NCBI GenBank assembly: GCA_017380575.1
Contig: JAFODS010000067.1
Span: 36,573-100,572 of the forward strand
DNA: 64,000 bases
Direction of reading: 5' to 3'
From: Clostridia bacterium
GTDB taxonomy: Bacteria; Bacillota; Clostridia; Oscillospirales; Acutalibacteraceae
Numbering within the stretch: position 1 is the first letter of the stretch; every line of letters begins with the position of its first letter. The position numbers and the translations under genes are program-made. Shown one piece after another: positions 37,383 to 46,877 of this stretch. A model generated the notes under the pieces. The model saw only the letters and a program-made list of their open reading frames with translations, was not told the DNA's origin and ran no database searches.

Positions 37383-38252
37383 TTATTTAATCAATGTAAT
37401 TTCATTTCCGTCAGATTTGAATAATATATGGCCTTCCAAATCCGTACGGTAATATTCTACACCAAAATTTTCAAGTCTGTTTACAATGCTTTTATGCGGA
37501 TGACCGTAATCATTGTCAAGACCGCAGGATACAACCGCAAACTGCGGATTAACAGCTTTAAGCCATTTTTCACTCGTGGAGGTTTTACTTCCGTGATGTC
37601 CGACCTTCAGAATATCAGCCGAATAATCAACATTTCTTTTCTTAAGCATATCTGTTTCAGCAGGAGTCTCGGTATCACCCGTAAGCATAACAGAAGTATT
37701 CCCGAAGCTAACCTTAGAAACCAACGACATATGGTTAAGATCATCGTATTCCTTAACCGGTCCGAGTACATCAATATTCAGACTGCCAAAGTCGAAGTCA
37801 TCTCCGGCACCGGCAGGAATTATATTTTTTACATTCTCGAGTCCGTCAAGAAATTTTTCATATGTTGACGTAGTAGGAATCAGCTCATCAGGAATATCGG
37901 GCAAAAGAACCGTATCAACGCTGAATTCTTCAAAAATTCTGTATAATGCACCGATATGGTCAGAATGCGGATGAGTTGCAATACAGCAATCAATATTTTT
38001 TATTCCCTTTTCTTTGAGATAACTGACCACGGTGTCAGCAGTACCCGCTTCACCGGCATCAACAAGTATAACTGCATCTGCAGTTCTTATTAATGTACAG
38101 TCTCCCTGCCCTACATCAACAAAATCAATAAACATTTCGCCGACAGTTACGTGATCCACATTTGCATTTTCCGTAATCATCGCAACGGCAGCAACTATAA
38201 CAGCAAGAACTACAGAAAATAATATTCTTAAGCCCTTTTTACCTTTTAACAT
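37383..38252 (-). CDS. Stand-alone ComEC-type metallo-beta-lactamase-fold protein
   Basis: Secreted or membrane-anchored protein of 289 aa. An N-terminal hydrophobic segment (about 8-26) precedes a complete metallo-beta-lactamase fold: FVDVGQGDC at 44-52, metal motif HPHSDH at 94-99, Asp193 in TGDT, and GHHGS at 218-222. It is of the kind normally fused to the C-terminus of ComEC, thought to degrade the non-transported DNA strand. The local ComEC has lost these residues, so this protein may serve in its place. Its start overlaps the end of the upstream YgiQ gene by 14 bases. Confidence 0.9.
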   Translation of the reverse strand: MLKGKKGLRILFSVVLAVIVAAVAMITENANVDHVTVGEMFIDFVDVGQGDCTLIRTADAVILVDAGEAGTADTVVSYLKEKGIKNIDCCIATHPHSDHIGALYRIFEEFSVDTVLLPDIPDELIPTTSTYEKFLDGLENVKNIIPAGAGDDFDFGSLNIDVLGPVKEYDDLNHMSLVSKVSFGNTSVMLTGDTETPAETDMLKKRNVDYSADILKVGHHGSKTSTSEKWLKAVNPQFAVVSCGLDNDYGHPHKSIVNRLENFGVEYYRTDLEGHILFKSDGNEITLIK

Positions 38253-40071
38253 TTCTCTTGCCGCCTTTCTTTTGCGGAGTTTTGTTATAAAGAGGCTTGA
38301 TCAGGCACTTTTCGGATGTACCTATAAGGTCAGCACGTCCGACTTTACGAAGTGCTTCTTCAACAAGAGCTCTGTTTTTAGGGTCGTAATACTGCAGTAA
38401 TGCTCTTTGCAGTGCTTTATCGTGCGGAGTTTTGGCTACATATACCTCCTGCATTGTGTAAGGATCAAGTCCCGTGTAAAACATACAAGTCGAAATCGTT
38501 CCCGGTGTCGGATAAAAATCCTGCACCTGTTCAGGACGAATATGTCTTTTCTTAAGGAAAACAGCCAACTCAACAGCTTCCTTTAAAGTAGAACCGGGAT
38601 GGGAAGACATAAGATACGGTACAAGATACTGTTCTTTACCCGCACTGTCACTGAGTTCAAAATATTTTTTTGAAAACTCAATATATGCATCAATGTGAGG
38701 TTTTCCCATTTTATCAAGTACAACAGCCGAACAATGCTCAGGAGCAACCTTGAGCTGACCGCTGACGTGATACTTAACAAGTTCTGTAAAAAATGTATCA
38801 TCTTTATCCTTGAGCATATAGTCATATCGTATACCTGAACGGATAAAAACCTTTTTCACTTTAGGTAACTCACGGAGAGTTCTTAATATATCAAGATATT
38901 CACTGTGATCAACAGTAAGAGCCTTACACGGTGAAGGAGCAAGGCATTTCTTGCCCTTGCACAAACCGTTTTCAAGCTGTTTCAGACAGCTCGAACGTCT
39001 GAAATTTGCTGTCGGTCCGCCGACATCGTGAATATAACCTTTGAAATTTTTCTTTTGTGTAAGAAACTCAGCTTCCTTTATTACAGACTGCTTGCTTCTT
39101 GTAGTAATTGAGCGTCCCTGATGAAAAGCAATTGAACAGAAATTACACGCACCAAAGCAACCTCTGTTATGAGTTATTGAAAACTCAACTTCTTCAATAG
39201 CAGGAACTCCGCCTAGCTCTTCATAAGACGGATGATATGCTCGTTCATAATCAAGAGAATAAACCCAATCCATTTCCTCCTGAGTAAGCGGAGGCATCGG
39301 CGGATTCTGCACAAGCATTTTATTACCGTGGCGTTGCTTGATGAGTTTACCTCTTACATGGTCCTGTTCGTCCTGCTGTATTCTGCAGGAAACAGCATAC
39401 TCTTTTTTACTTTTAACAACATTTTCGTACGAAGGACATTCCTTGCCGGTTAACGGTGTTTCTGTTACATCGCACGCGTAACAAGTTCCGAGAACATCGG
39501 TAATTGTTGAAATATCCTCACCGTTAGAAAGACGTCGGCAGATTTCAATAGTCTGATTTTCACCCATACCGTATGAAATCAGATCTGCCTGAGAATCAAA
39601 AAGAATACTTCTTCTGATTTTATCATCCCAGTAATCATAATGTGCAAAACGTCTCAGTGAAGCTTCAAGTCCTCCGATAATAATCGGAACATTACCGTAA
39701 ACTTCACGGATTTTATTACAGTAAACAATAACTGCCCTGTCCGGACGTAAACCCATCTGTTTACCCGGAGAGTAAGCATCGTGACTTCTGTGTTTTTTGG
39801 CGGCAGTATAATGTGCAACCATTGAATCAATATTTCCTGATGAAACAAGAAATCCGAGCTTAGGTCTGCCAAAACGCATAAAATCTTCAGTAGTATTCCA
39901 TCTGGGCTGAGCAAGAACAGCAACCCTGTATCCCTCAGCTTCAAGTACTCTTGTAATTATAGCCGCACCGAAGCTGGGGTGGTCAACATAGGCATCTCCT
40001 GTCACGTAGACAAAATCAACCTGATCCCATCCTCTTTCTTTAACTTCATTTGCGGTTACGGGTAAAAACAT
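38239..40071 (-). CDS. YgiQ-family radical SAM protein
   Basis: Radical SAM enzyme of the YgiQ/UPF0313 family, 610 aa. The cluster cysteines Cys305, Cys309 and Cys312 are in RGCFGACNFC. Other family marks are FLPVTANEVKERGW at the N-terminus, QVQDFYPTPGT near 520 and the C-terminal PQKKGGKRNVKR tail. The reaction is unknown. Lies between ftsK and the beta-lactamase-fold gene with a 12-base gap to ftsK. Confidence 0.93.
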   Translation of the reverse strand: MFLPVTANEVKERGWDQVDFVYVTGDAYVDHPSFGAAIITRVLEAEGYRVAVLAQPRWNTTEDFMRFGRPKLGFLVSSGNIDSMVAHYTAAKKHRSHDAYSPGKQMGLRPDRAVIVYCNKIREVYGNVPIIIGGLEASLRRFAHYDYWDDKIRRSILFDSQADLISYGMGENQTIEICRRLSNGEDISTITDVLGTCYACDVTETPLTGKECPSYENVVKSKKEYAVSCRIQQDEQDHVRGKLIKQRHGNKMLVQNPPMPPLTQEEMDWVYSLDYERAYHPSYEELGGVPAIEEVEFSITHNRGCFGACNFCSIAFHQGRSITTRSKQSVIKEAEFLTQKKNFKGYIHDVGGPTANFRRSSCLKQLENGLCKGKKCLAPSPCKALTVDHSEYLDILRTLRELPKVKKVFIRSGIRYDYMLKDKDDTFFTELVKYHVSGQLKVAPEHCSAVVLDKMGKPHIDAYIEFSKKYFELSDSAGKEQYLVPYLMSSHPGSTLKEAVELAVFLKKRHIRPEQVQDFYPTPGTISTCMFYTGLDPYTMQEVYVAKTPHDKALQRALLQYYDPKNRALVEEALRKVGRADLIGTSEKCLIKPLYNKTPQKKGGKRNVKR

Positions 40072-40083
40072 CAGAATACCTCT

Positions 40084-42657
40084 TTATTCGTCATCATATT
40101 CATCGGTTTCGATCGGATTTTCAATCGGAGCAGATGAGTTTGCAAGTGCATTCATTTCCATCCACTGCTGTTTGGAAATAAGAACTTTTCGCGGTTTTGC
40201 ACCCTCAAACGGGCCAACAATTCCTCTTTGTTCGAGTTCATCAACAATTCGTGCTGCACGAGCATAACCAAGCTTAAGCTTTCTTTGAAGCAAAGTCGTT
40301 GATGCCATCTGAGCTTCAACAACAACTTCAATAGCCTTCGGCATCATCTCGTCACCTGAAGAATCATCATTATCAGATGAAGCTGCAGCAGAACTCTTTT
40401 TGTTCGTTTCCATAGCAGCCTGTCTTTCGATTTCCTGCATAACGTCTTCGTCATATTTCTTTTCGTCGCTCTGACTCTTGATAAACTTTACAACAGTTTC
40501 AACTTCTTCGTCAGAAAGGAAACATCCCTGTACACGTACGGGCTTGGAAATTCCGACAGGACTGAATAACATATCACCGTTACCGAGCAATTTTTCGGCT
40601 CCGGCAGCATCAAGAATAGTTCTTGAGTCAATCTGTGAAGATACTGAAAGAGCAATTCTTGAAGGAATATTTGCTTTAATAACACCTGTAATAACATTAA
40701 CCGAAGGTCGCTGTGTAGCAATAACAAGGTGCATACCTGCGGCACGTGCCATCTGTGCAAGACGGCAGATTGAATCTTCAACCTCGTTGGGGGCTGCCAT
40801 CATAAGGTCAGAAAGCTCATCAATGAAGATAACAATATGCGGCATCGGTGTTATTGTGTTATCGGTTTCAGCGAGCTTATTGTAGCCCTTGATATCTCTG
40901 ACGCTCTTTTCAGAAAACATCTTATATCTCTGAAGCATTTCTGTTACCGCCCAACCAAGAGCACCCGCAGCCTTTCTCGGGTCAGAAACAACCGGAACAA
41001 GAAGGTGCGGAATTCCGTTGTAAACAGTAAACTCAACCTGCTTCGGGTCAATCATAACAAGTTTGACCTCATCAGGTGTAGCATTAAACAAAATGCTGAC
41101 AATCATTGAGTTAAGGCAAACAGATTTACCTGAACCTGTTGTACCCGCAATAAGCAAGTGAGGCATTTTTGCAACGTCTGCACATATTACATTACCGGTA
41201 ATATCCTTACCCAAAGCAACATTCAGCTTACTTTTAGCGTTTTTATAAATCGGAGTTTCAATGATTTCACGTAATGAAACCATAGATTTGTTCTTGTTCG
41301 GTACCTCAATACCGACAGCTGATTTATTCGGAATCGGCGCTTCGATTCTTACTCCTGCAGATGCAAGAGCAAGTGCAAGGTCGTCAGCAAGACCGGTAAT
41401 CTTACTGATTTTAACACCCGGAGCAGGCTGAAGTTCATATCGCGTTACAGAGGGACCTCTGCAGATATCAACAATCTTTGTGGCAACACCAAAGCTGTTA
41501 AGTGTATCCACAAGCTTTGTTGCATTATGCTTTAATTCATCCTCATAATTACCTGACGAGCTGTTTGTTGCATAATTAAGGCAATCAACTCCGGGCTTCT
41601 GATAAACCTTAAATACAGGGGTAATCTCATTTTTTTCTTCCTGTTTTGTTTCAGCAGCCTTATCCTCTTTAGCTATTTTAACCTTAATACCTTCACGTTT
41701 AGGTTCATCGTTTTTCTTCTGAACCTTTTTATCATTAACTTTTTTGATTATTTCATCAAGAGGTGCAGGATTATTTTCGATAACCTCACCCGTTGAAATA
41801 TCAATAAAAGGCTTCGGTTCTTTCTTGTTAGGTCCAAGATCTCTTTTCCTTGCATTACCCACAAGCTCTTCGATATACATCGGCTCGTTATTATCTGAGA
41901 ATTCAGGTCCCATATCCACGGGAACAAATTTCTTTTCTTTTCTTTGAAATCTGTTTGAATTTTCTGTAGTAACATCTTCCGGCTCTCTCTTAATTTTAAT
42001 ATCGCGAGCCTTGCTTATAGAATCTTTTATAAAAACATAGATGCCGAGAAGCGTTGTACCAGTTACAATCATAAATACAACAAGCATCAGAACCATTACA
42101 ACAATAAGTGCAGCAGCTTTACCGAACAAAAGCTTGGGTAAGCCACCGAAAATCACACCGGAAATACCACCGCTTGCAAGCGTTATTTCTTCTCGCATAG
42201 CCCAGACAGTTTTAAACTGTTCACCAATTTCCGCAGTTCCTGCAGTACCCGAAACAAGATGAACAAAACCTGATAACAAAAGAACAAACAACGATGCACC
42301 GATAATATTCGATCTTGCTGAAATCATTGAACGGTCAGATGCAATCACAACAGTTACATAAAGCAACATAAGTGGCCACGCAAAAGATGTTATGCCGAAC
42401 ATACCGAAAATAAAGTTATGTAACCCTAACCAGATATGCTCACCCTTTATGAGCGTTGCAGCTAAGAACAGAATAGCAATACCACCAAGGATGATTGCAG
42501 TTTTCTGTCTGTTCTCTTCAATCCAACTTTTCTTTTTTTCAGTTTGCTTATCAGAAGTTTTTTTATTACCGCCTCTGTCAGCAACTTTATAATTGCTCTT
42601 TTTCGCATTTTTCGGAGGCGATTTTTTATTTTTTACCGTATTTTTTTTAGCAGCCAT
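40084..42657 (-). CDS. ftsK: FtsK/SpoIIIE DNA translocase
   Basis: Septal DNA pump that moves chromosomes through the closing division or sporulation septum, 857 aa. A basic N-terminal tail (1-45) precedes four to five membrane spans (about 52-210), a charged linker (about 215-345), and the motor domain with Walker A GTTGSGKS at 505-512 and Walker B region IVIFIDELSDLM. The C-terminal gamma winged helix (about 785-845) recognises polarity sequences. It leads a 12-gene run ending in cdaR. Which of FtsK or SpoIIIE it functionally matches cannot be decided from one copy. Confidence 0.95.
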   Translation of the reverse strand: MAAKKNTVKNKKSPPKNAKKSNYKVADRGGNKKTSDKQTEKKKSWIEENRQKTAIILGGIAILFLAATLIKGEHIWLGLHNFIFGMFGITSFAWPLMLLYVTVVIASDRSMISARSNIIGASLFVLLLSGFVHLVSGTAGTAEIGEQFKTVWAMREEITLASGGISGVIFGGLPKLLFGKAAALIVVMVLMLVVFMIVTGTTLLGIYVFIKDSISKARDIKIKREPEDVTTENSNRFQRKEKKFVPVDMGPEFSDNNEPMYIEELVGNARKRDLGPNKKEPKPFIDISTGEVIENNPAPLDEIIKKVNDKKVQKKNDEPKREGIKVKIAKEDKAAETKQEEKNEITPVFKVYQKPGVDCLNYATNSSSGNYEDELKHNATKLVDTLNSFGVATKIVDICRGPSVTRYELQPAPGVKISKITGLADDLALALASAGVRIEAPIPNKSAVGIEVPNKNKSMVSLREIIETPIYKNAKSKLNVALGKDITGNVICADVAKMPHLLIAGTTGSGKSVCLNSMIVSILFNATPDEVKLVMIDPKQVEFTVYNGIPHLLVPVVSDPRKAAGALGWAVTEMLQRYKMFSEKSVRDIKGYNKLAETDNTITPMPHIVIFIDELSDLMMAAPNEVEDSICRLAQMARAAGMHLVIATQRPSVNVITGVIKANIPSRIALSVSSQIDSRTILDAAGAEKLLGNGDMLFSPVGISKPVRVQGCFLSDEEVETVVKFIKSQSDEKKYDEDVMQEIERQAAMETNKKSSAAASSDNDDSSGDEMMPKAIEVVVEAQMASTTLLQRKLKLGYARAARIVDELEQRGIVGPFEGAKPRKVLISKQQWMEMNALANSSAPIENPIETDEYDDE

Positions 42658-42758
42658 AGTTTACCTCCAGGCAAAAAACATAAAAATATATACTTACTCA
42701 CAATAACCCAATATATTGTATATAATAACATTTTAATCTACAAATATCAATATCTTTA

Positions 42759-42787
42759 TTGATTTTTTTTATGATATTGTTTATAAT
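42759..42787 (+). promoter_or_regulatory. Promoter of the aldose epimerase-like gene
   Basis: TTGATT (42759-42764) and a perfect TATAAT (42782-42787) are separated by 17 bases. The gene's ATG is 30 bases downstream. The 150-base gap between this gene and ftsK must also hold the ftsK promoter on the other strand; I did not find a convincing one there. Confidence 0.7.
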
Positions 42788-42817
42788 GTTCTCAAATAAA
42801 TTTTAGGAGTGCTTTTT

Positions 42818-43672
42818 ATGATTTTTAAAGCTGAAAATGAGTTTATTTCAATTGAAGTAAAAAAATACGGTGCAGAATTATCTTCCTTTAAATCAAAGGA
42901 AACCGGAATTGAATATCTCTGGCAAGGCAACCCCGATGTATGGTATGGCCAGTCACCCATCCTTTTCCCTATCGTAGGACAGATTCTTGATAACAAATTC
43001 AGAGTCAACGGTCAGGAATACGAAATGGCTAAACACGGTATAGCAAGAAAACGTGATTTTGAGCTTAAAGAATCAGGTGAAGGATATTTGATACTTACAC
43101 AGAAGTGGAACGAAGAAACACTTAAACAGTATCCTTACAAATACGTTCTTGACATCGAGTTCAGACTTGACGGAAAAAGCCTTACAGTTAACCATATCGT
43201 TCGAAACGAAGATGATAAAACAATCTATTTTTCAATTGGTGCTCATCCGGGATTCAACTGCAAAATCGGAGACTACCTTGAATTCGAAGAAAACGAAACA
43301 CTTGTATGTGAAAAAATCAACCCAGATTCAATCCTTGACGGTATCCACTATCCGACACTGAATAATGAAAAAATCTTTACAATAACAGCAGATGTATTTG
43401 ATAAAGATGCACACGTGCTTTCAGGTATGAAATCAGACACACTTTACCTCAAGAGTGATGTCAGAAAAGAAGTAATCAAATTCAACTTCGGCAAAGCACC
43501 ATATCTCGGTCTTTGGGCTAAACCCGGTGCTGAATATGTATGCATCGAACCATGGTACGGAATTAACGATTCCTACGATAAAAAAGCTGATATTTCAGAA
43601 AAACGAGCTATACAGAATGTTGAAGTCGGTTCAGAATTCAGCTTCTCCTGGACAGCAGATATAATCGAATAA
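42818..43672 (+). CDS. Aldose 1-epimerase family protein (LacX-like)
   Basis: Sugar mutarotase-like protein of the aldose 1-epimerase family, LacX branch, 284 aa. Conserved features include AKHGIARKRDF with His73 and YFSIGAHPGFNC with a second histidine near 148. Start at ATG 42818, with GGAG nine bases upstream; an in-frame GTG at 42809 overlaps the ribosome site. It is a single-gene unit with its own promoter and terminator. Substrate unknown. Confidence 0.87.
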   Translation: MIFKAENEFISIEVKKYGAELSSFKSKETGIEYLWQGNPDVWYGQSPILFPIVGQILDNKFRVNGQEYEMAKHGIARKRDFELKESGEGYLILTQKWNEETLKQYPYKYVLDIEFRLDGKSLTVNHIVRNEDDKTIYFSIGAHPGFNCKIGDYLEFEENETLVCEKINPDSILDGIHYPTLNNEKIFTITADVFDKDAHVLSGMKSDTLYLKSDVRKEVIKFNFGKAPYLGLWAKPGAEYVCIEPWYGINDSYDKKADISEKRAIQNVEVGSEFSFSWTADIIE

Positions 43673-43675
43673 AAA

Positions 43676-43715
43676 AACAAGACGGATTTCGCTATGAAAT
43701 CCGTCTTGTTTTTTA
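43676..43715. terminator. Bidirectional intrinsic terminator
   Basis: A perfect 15-bp stem (43676-43690 with 43696-43710) with 5-base loop, T-run on the plus side and A-run (T on the minus strand) on the other. It ends both the epimerase gene and the convergent LRR gene. Confidence 0.93.
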
Positions 43716-44699
43716 TAAGCTGTCAACTAATTTTAAATTGAAATTGTGTCTTCTTGCAAAAGTTGAAGCAAAAGAGCCTTCAGTTGTAATAATTGTAATC
43801 TTTTTTGCCGGATCAGTATTTACTGCTGAATTCTCATCATCCTTGCCCTGAAGCTTGTCAACGATATTAATCTCAGATCCGTCTTTAATAAATGCAAAAT
43901 CATCAATTTTAACAACGCTGTCAGGAATTGTAACTGTCTCAATTCCACTTCCTGCAAGCACAACCGTTGCAATTGATGTAACGGTATCAGGCAACACAAG
44001 TTCAGTTAATCCTGAACACTGAATGAAACATCCCTCAGGAATTGTCGTGATTCCTGAATTAAGCTTGAGTGTCTTAAGCTCTTTCTGCATATAGAATGCA
44101 TAAGGACGTAATTCAACAACTGTTTCAGGAAGAACATAATCTGTCAAATCAGCCGAGATCAATGATTCATAAATAACTGAATAATCAGAGCTGTAAAGTA
44201 TACCTTTATCAAAAATAAAGTTCTTATTGCCGTTAAGGTCAACATTTATATTATTTTCAATATTTCCCCAGACCATGTGGCCAAATTCCTTAAGAACAGG
44301 CGAAAACTTTACTTCAGTCAATTTAGGACAGTTTGCAAAAGCCATATTACCCAATCTCTCGACAGATATACCCATATCAATCTTCTGAAGATTTTCACAG
44401 TCCTGGAAAGCATTATTACCGACCGATTTAACATTCTCACCTATTGTTACGGATTTAATGTTATCAATTCCCTGAAAAGCCGAATTATCAATCGAAACAA
44501 CTTTCTTACCTCTGAGGCTCTTCGGAATAACAACATCTTCGTTATTTCCGAGATAGTTAGTGATAATTACCGTTCCTTTTTCAGAACCGGCTGAAACCTC
44601 AAACTCGCCTATATCCCATGTGAAATAAATGTAACAAGAAGATACTCCTATCACAACAACCGCAAGAACGAAACAAATTACTTTAATCGCATTTTTCAT
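43713..44699 (-). CDS. BspA-type leucine-rich repeat protein with membrane anchor
   Basis: Surface or secreted protein of 328 aa. An uncleaved signal anchor (about 5-25) is followed by BspA-like leucine-rich repeats: repeated patterns such as IDNSAFQGIDNIKSVTIGENV, VGNNAFQDCENLQKIDMG, LGNMAFANCPKLTEVKF and ELVLPDTVTSIATVVLAGSGI. Such repeats mediate binding to other proteins. It follows the glucosidase gene by 15 bases. Binding partner unknown. Confidence 0.88.
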   Translation of the reverse strand: MKNAIKVICFVLAVVVIGVSSCYIYFTWDIGEFEVSAGSEKGTVIITNYLGNNEDVVIPKSLRGKKVVSIDNSAFQGIDNIKSVTIGENVKSVGNNAFQDCENLQKIDMGISVERLGNMAFANCPKLTEVKFSPVLKEFGHMVWGNIENNINVDLNGNKNFIFDKGILYSSDYSVIYESLISADLTDYVLPETVVELRPYAFYMQKELKTLKLNSGITTIPEGCFIQCSGLTELVLPDTVTSIATVVLAGSGIETVTIPDSVVKIDDFAFIKDGSEINIVDKLQGKDDENSAVNTDPAKKITIITTEGSFASTFARRHNFNLKLVDSL

Positions 44700-44714
44700 T
44701 TTAAACTACACCTA

Positions 44715-46385
44715 TCAGAATTTGTAAACACGAACCTCGTACGGCTTTGTCACAAATCCGTTATTTACAATCTTATTATCATTATAATTGTTGAAAATCA
44801 GTTCGCCCTTGGACAAATCATAGCCTGCAGGAGCCTTAAACTTAACTGAATTTTCTTTGAATGAGCAAATAACAAGAAGTTTCTCATTGTTAAGAACTCT
44901 TTCGTAAACATAAAGACTTGAGCTATTGGGATAATATTCTTTATATTTACCGTAAATCGCAACCTTATTTTCTTTCTTGAACTTGATAAGCTTACGATAG
45001 AAATGAAGAATTGAATCAGGATCATTTTCTGCAGCTTCAACATTTACTTCTTTGTAGTTGTCGCAGATATTGAACCACGGTTTGCCGGTTGTGAAACCTG
45101 CGTTTTCTTCAGCATTCCACTGTACCGGAGAACGAGCAGTTTCACGGCTTACCTTGTTTGCGTGATTAACAAACTTTTCTTCATTGTATCCGAGCTTTTT
45201 GAAAAGATTGTGATTGTTGAATGTAAGTACATCCTTGAATTCATCAAGTCGTGTAAGGTTGACGTTTGTCATACCGATTTCCTGACCCTGATAAATAAAC
45301 GGCGTACCGCACTGAAGCATATACATAGCTGCAAGCATCTTACCGCTTTCTACGCGATAATCAAGGCTACCATAGCGGTTTATGATACGCGGATGGTCAT
45401 GGTTTTCGATGTAAAGAGCGTTCCAACCCTTGTTGTGAAGCTTATACTGCCACTTTGAAAATGCGCCCTTCATCTTTTTAAGGCTGAACGGTACTTTTAC
45501 CCAGTCAGTAACCATACAGTCAGCTTCCATATGCTGGAAATGGAACATCATATCAAGTGTCTTGTTCGGACCTTCTGTGATATAAGGAAGAGCAAAGCTC
45601 GTTGTCATCATAGGACCTTCAGCAACAACGAAGCAGTCATACTTGTCGATAACATCTTCTCTGAATTCCTTGAGATATTCATCAAGATGCGGACCCTTCT
45701 TATAATGCTCAATACCTGTTGCAGCCGGAAGCGGGAAACCGTTCGGCAAACCTTCAGCTTTTGAAATGAATGTAATAACGTCTTCACGGAAACCGTCAAC
45801 ACCCATATCAAGCCAGAAACGCATGATATCCTTAACCTCTTCACGAACCTTCGGATTATCCATATTAAGGTCAGGCTGCTTCTTTGCAAAAACATGAAGA
45901 TAATACTTATCCAAATCCTCATTGTATTCCCAAGCTCCGCCTTCAAAAGTGGAGAGCCAGTTGTTGGGCGGCTTTTTATCCTTACCTTTACGCCAGAAAT
46001 AATAGTCGTGATACGGGTTGTCCTCACCCTTGAGGCTCTCTTTGAACCATTCGTGCTCGTCTGATGTGTGGTTAACAACAAGGTCCATAATAACCTTCAT
46101 TCCACGCTCGTGTGCACCTTCAAGTACCATCTTGAAATCATCAAGAGTACCGTACTCAGGGTTAATATTTCTGTAGTCAGCAATATCATAACCATAGTCT
46201 GCATTAGGAGTGGGATACAATGGAGAAAACCAGATTGCATTAACACCAAGATCCTTAAGATAATCAAGCTTAGAATAAATACCTTTAAGGTCACCTATTC
46301 CATCACCGTCACTGTCGCAAAAACTACGCGGCCAGATTTGATAAACAACAAGTTCTTTGTACCAGTCTTTTTTTACTTCTGACAT
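44715..46385 (-). CDS. GH13 alpha-glucosidase / oligo-1,6-glucosidase
   Basis: Cytoplasmic glycoside hydrolase of family GH13 (subfamily 31-like), 556 aa, no signal peptide. Catalytic residues: nucleophile Asp202 in GFREDV, acid/base Glu256 in VAEG, and transition-state Asp330 in ENHD. The N-terminal DLVVNH and QIWPRSFCDSDGDGIGDL motifs are typical of enzymes cleaving alpha-1,6 or alpha-1,4 bonds in short oligosaccharides. Exact specificity is not determined. Start at ATG with GGAGG seven bases upstream. Confidence 0.92.
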   Translation of the reverse strand: MSEVKKDWYKELVVYQIWPRSFCDSDGDGIGDLKGIYSKLDYLKDLGVNAIWFSPLYPTPNADYGYDIADYRNINPEYGTLDDFKMVLEGAHERGMKVIMDLVVNHTSDEHEWFKESLKGEDNPYHDYYFWRKGKDKKPPNNWLSTFEGGAWEYNEDLDKYYLHVFAKKQPDLNMDNPKVREEVKDIMRFWLDMGVDGFREDVITFISKAEGLPNGFPLPAATGIEHYKKGPHLDEYLKEFREDVIDKYDCFVVAEGPMMTTSFALPYITEGPNKTLDMMFHFQHMEADCMVTDWVKVPFSLKKMKGAFSKWQYKLHNKGWNALYIENHDHPRIINRYGSLDYRVESGKMLAAMYMLQCGTPFIYQGQEIGMTNVNLTRLDEFKDVLTFNNHNLFKKLGYNEEKFVNHANKVSRETARSPVQWNAEENAGFTTGKPWFNICDNYKEVNVEAAENDPDSILHFYRKLIKFKKENKVAIYGKYKEYYPNSSSLYVYERVLNNEKLLVICSFKENSVKFKAPAGYDLSKGELIFNNYNDNKIVNNGFVTKPYEVRVYKF

Positions 46386-46411
46386 AATTTATCCTCCGTT
46401 CAAAATATAAA

Positions 46412-46729
46412 TTATTCTGATTTTTCATTAAGGTATTCTGTTAAATCCATAGGAACTTCAAGCTTTGCAGAATCAACAGAAACAGATGTAAAATCCGTTT
46501 GCTTGGGCGGTTTATAAAACCACAAATTAATCCAACTGTGAATTTTAAGACCTTTCACCCAGTGGCGTGGAAAACCTCCGCACTGTTCACATTGAAACAT
46601 CTGTTTAGACATAACAACGTAGCGGTGACGGATCCTCACCTTGCAACGTCTGCTTAACTCATCAATTGTTATTCGTTCGTTATTAAGGTTCGCTTTTTTA
46701 ATTTCTCTGTAAACCAAAAAAGGACTCAT
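46412..46729 (-). CDS. Hypothetical small protein with one CxxC zinc motif
   Basis: Protein of 105 aa that I do not recognise. Start at ATG 46729, with GGGGTGG directly upstream; an in-frame upstream ATG lies before the ribosome site and is not used. An N-terminal helix contains a HTH-like sequence (RITIDELSRRCKVRIRHRYV), then a lone CEQCGG motif with HW after it, which could bind metal with the nearby histidines. It is the first gene of the glucosidase-LRR unit, so a regulatory role is possible but inferred. Confidence 0.6.
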   Translation of the reverse strand: MSPFLVYREIKKANLNNERITIDELSRRCKVRIRHRYVVMSKQMFQCEQCGGFPRHWVKGLKIHSWINLWFYKPPKQTDFTSVSVDSAKLEVPMDLTEYLNEKSE

Positions 46730-46752
46730 TTTTCCACCCCATTTATGTGAAA

Positions 46753-46781
46753 ATTTTATCATTATATTGATCTAAAGTCAA
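46753..46781 (-). promoter_or_regulatory. Promoter of the zinc-ribbon/glucosidase/LRR unit
   Basis: On the minus strand, TTGACT (46781-46776) and TAAAAT (46758-46753) are separated by exactly 17 bases, 24 bases before the ATG of the first gene. Confidence 0.75.
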
Positions 46782-46821
46782 GAAAATTTAACTATAACTT
46801 ACAATAAATATTATTTTATAC

Positions 46822-46850
46822 TTCACAAATCAAAAATAAAATAGTATAAT
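46822..46850 (+). promoter_or_regulatory. Promoter of the hydroxyacid dehydrogenase gene
   Basis: TTCACA (46822-46827) and perfect TATAAT (46845-46850) with a 17-base spacer; the ATG is 27 bases downstream. It is divergent from the promoter at 46753-46781. Confidence 0.75.
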
Positions 46851-46877
46851 CATATCAGCAATTATGGAGGTATAAAA

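Noticed and set aside
34719-37400. A T-box before alaS
   Set aside because: Only 24 bases separate it from the previous gene and no T-box motif is present.
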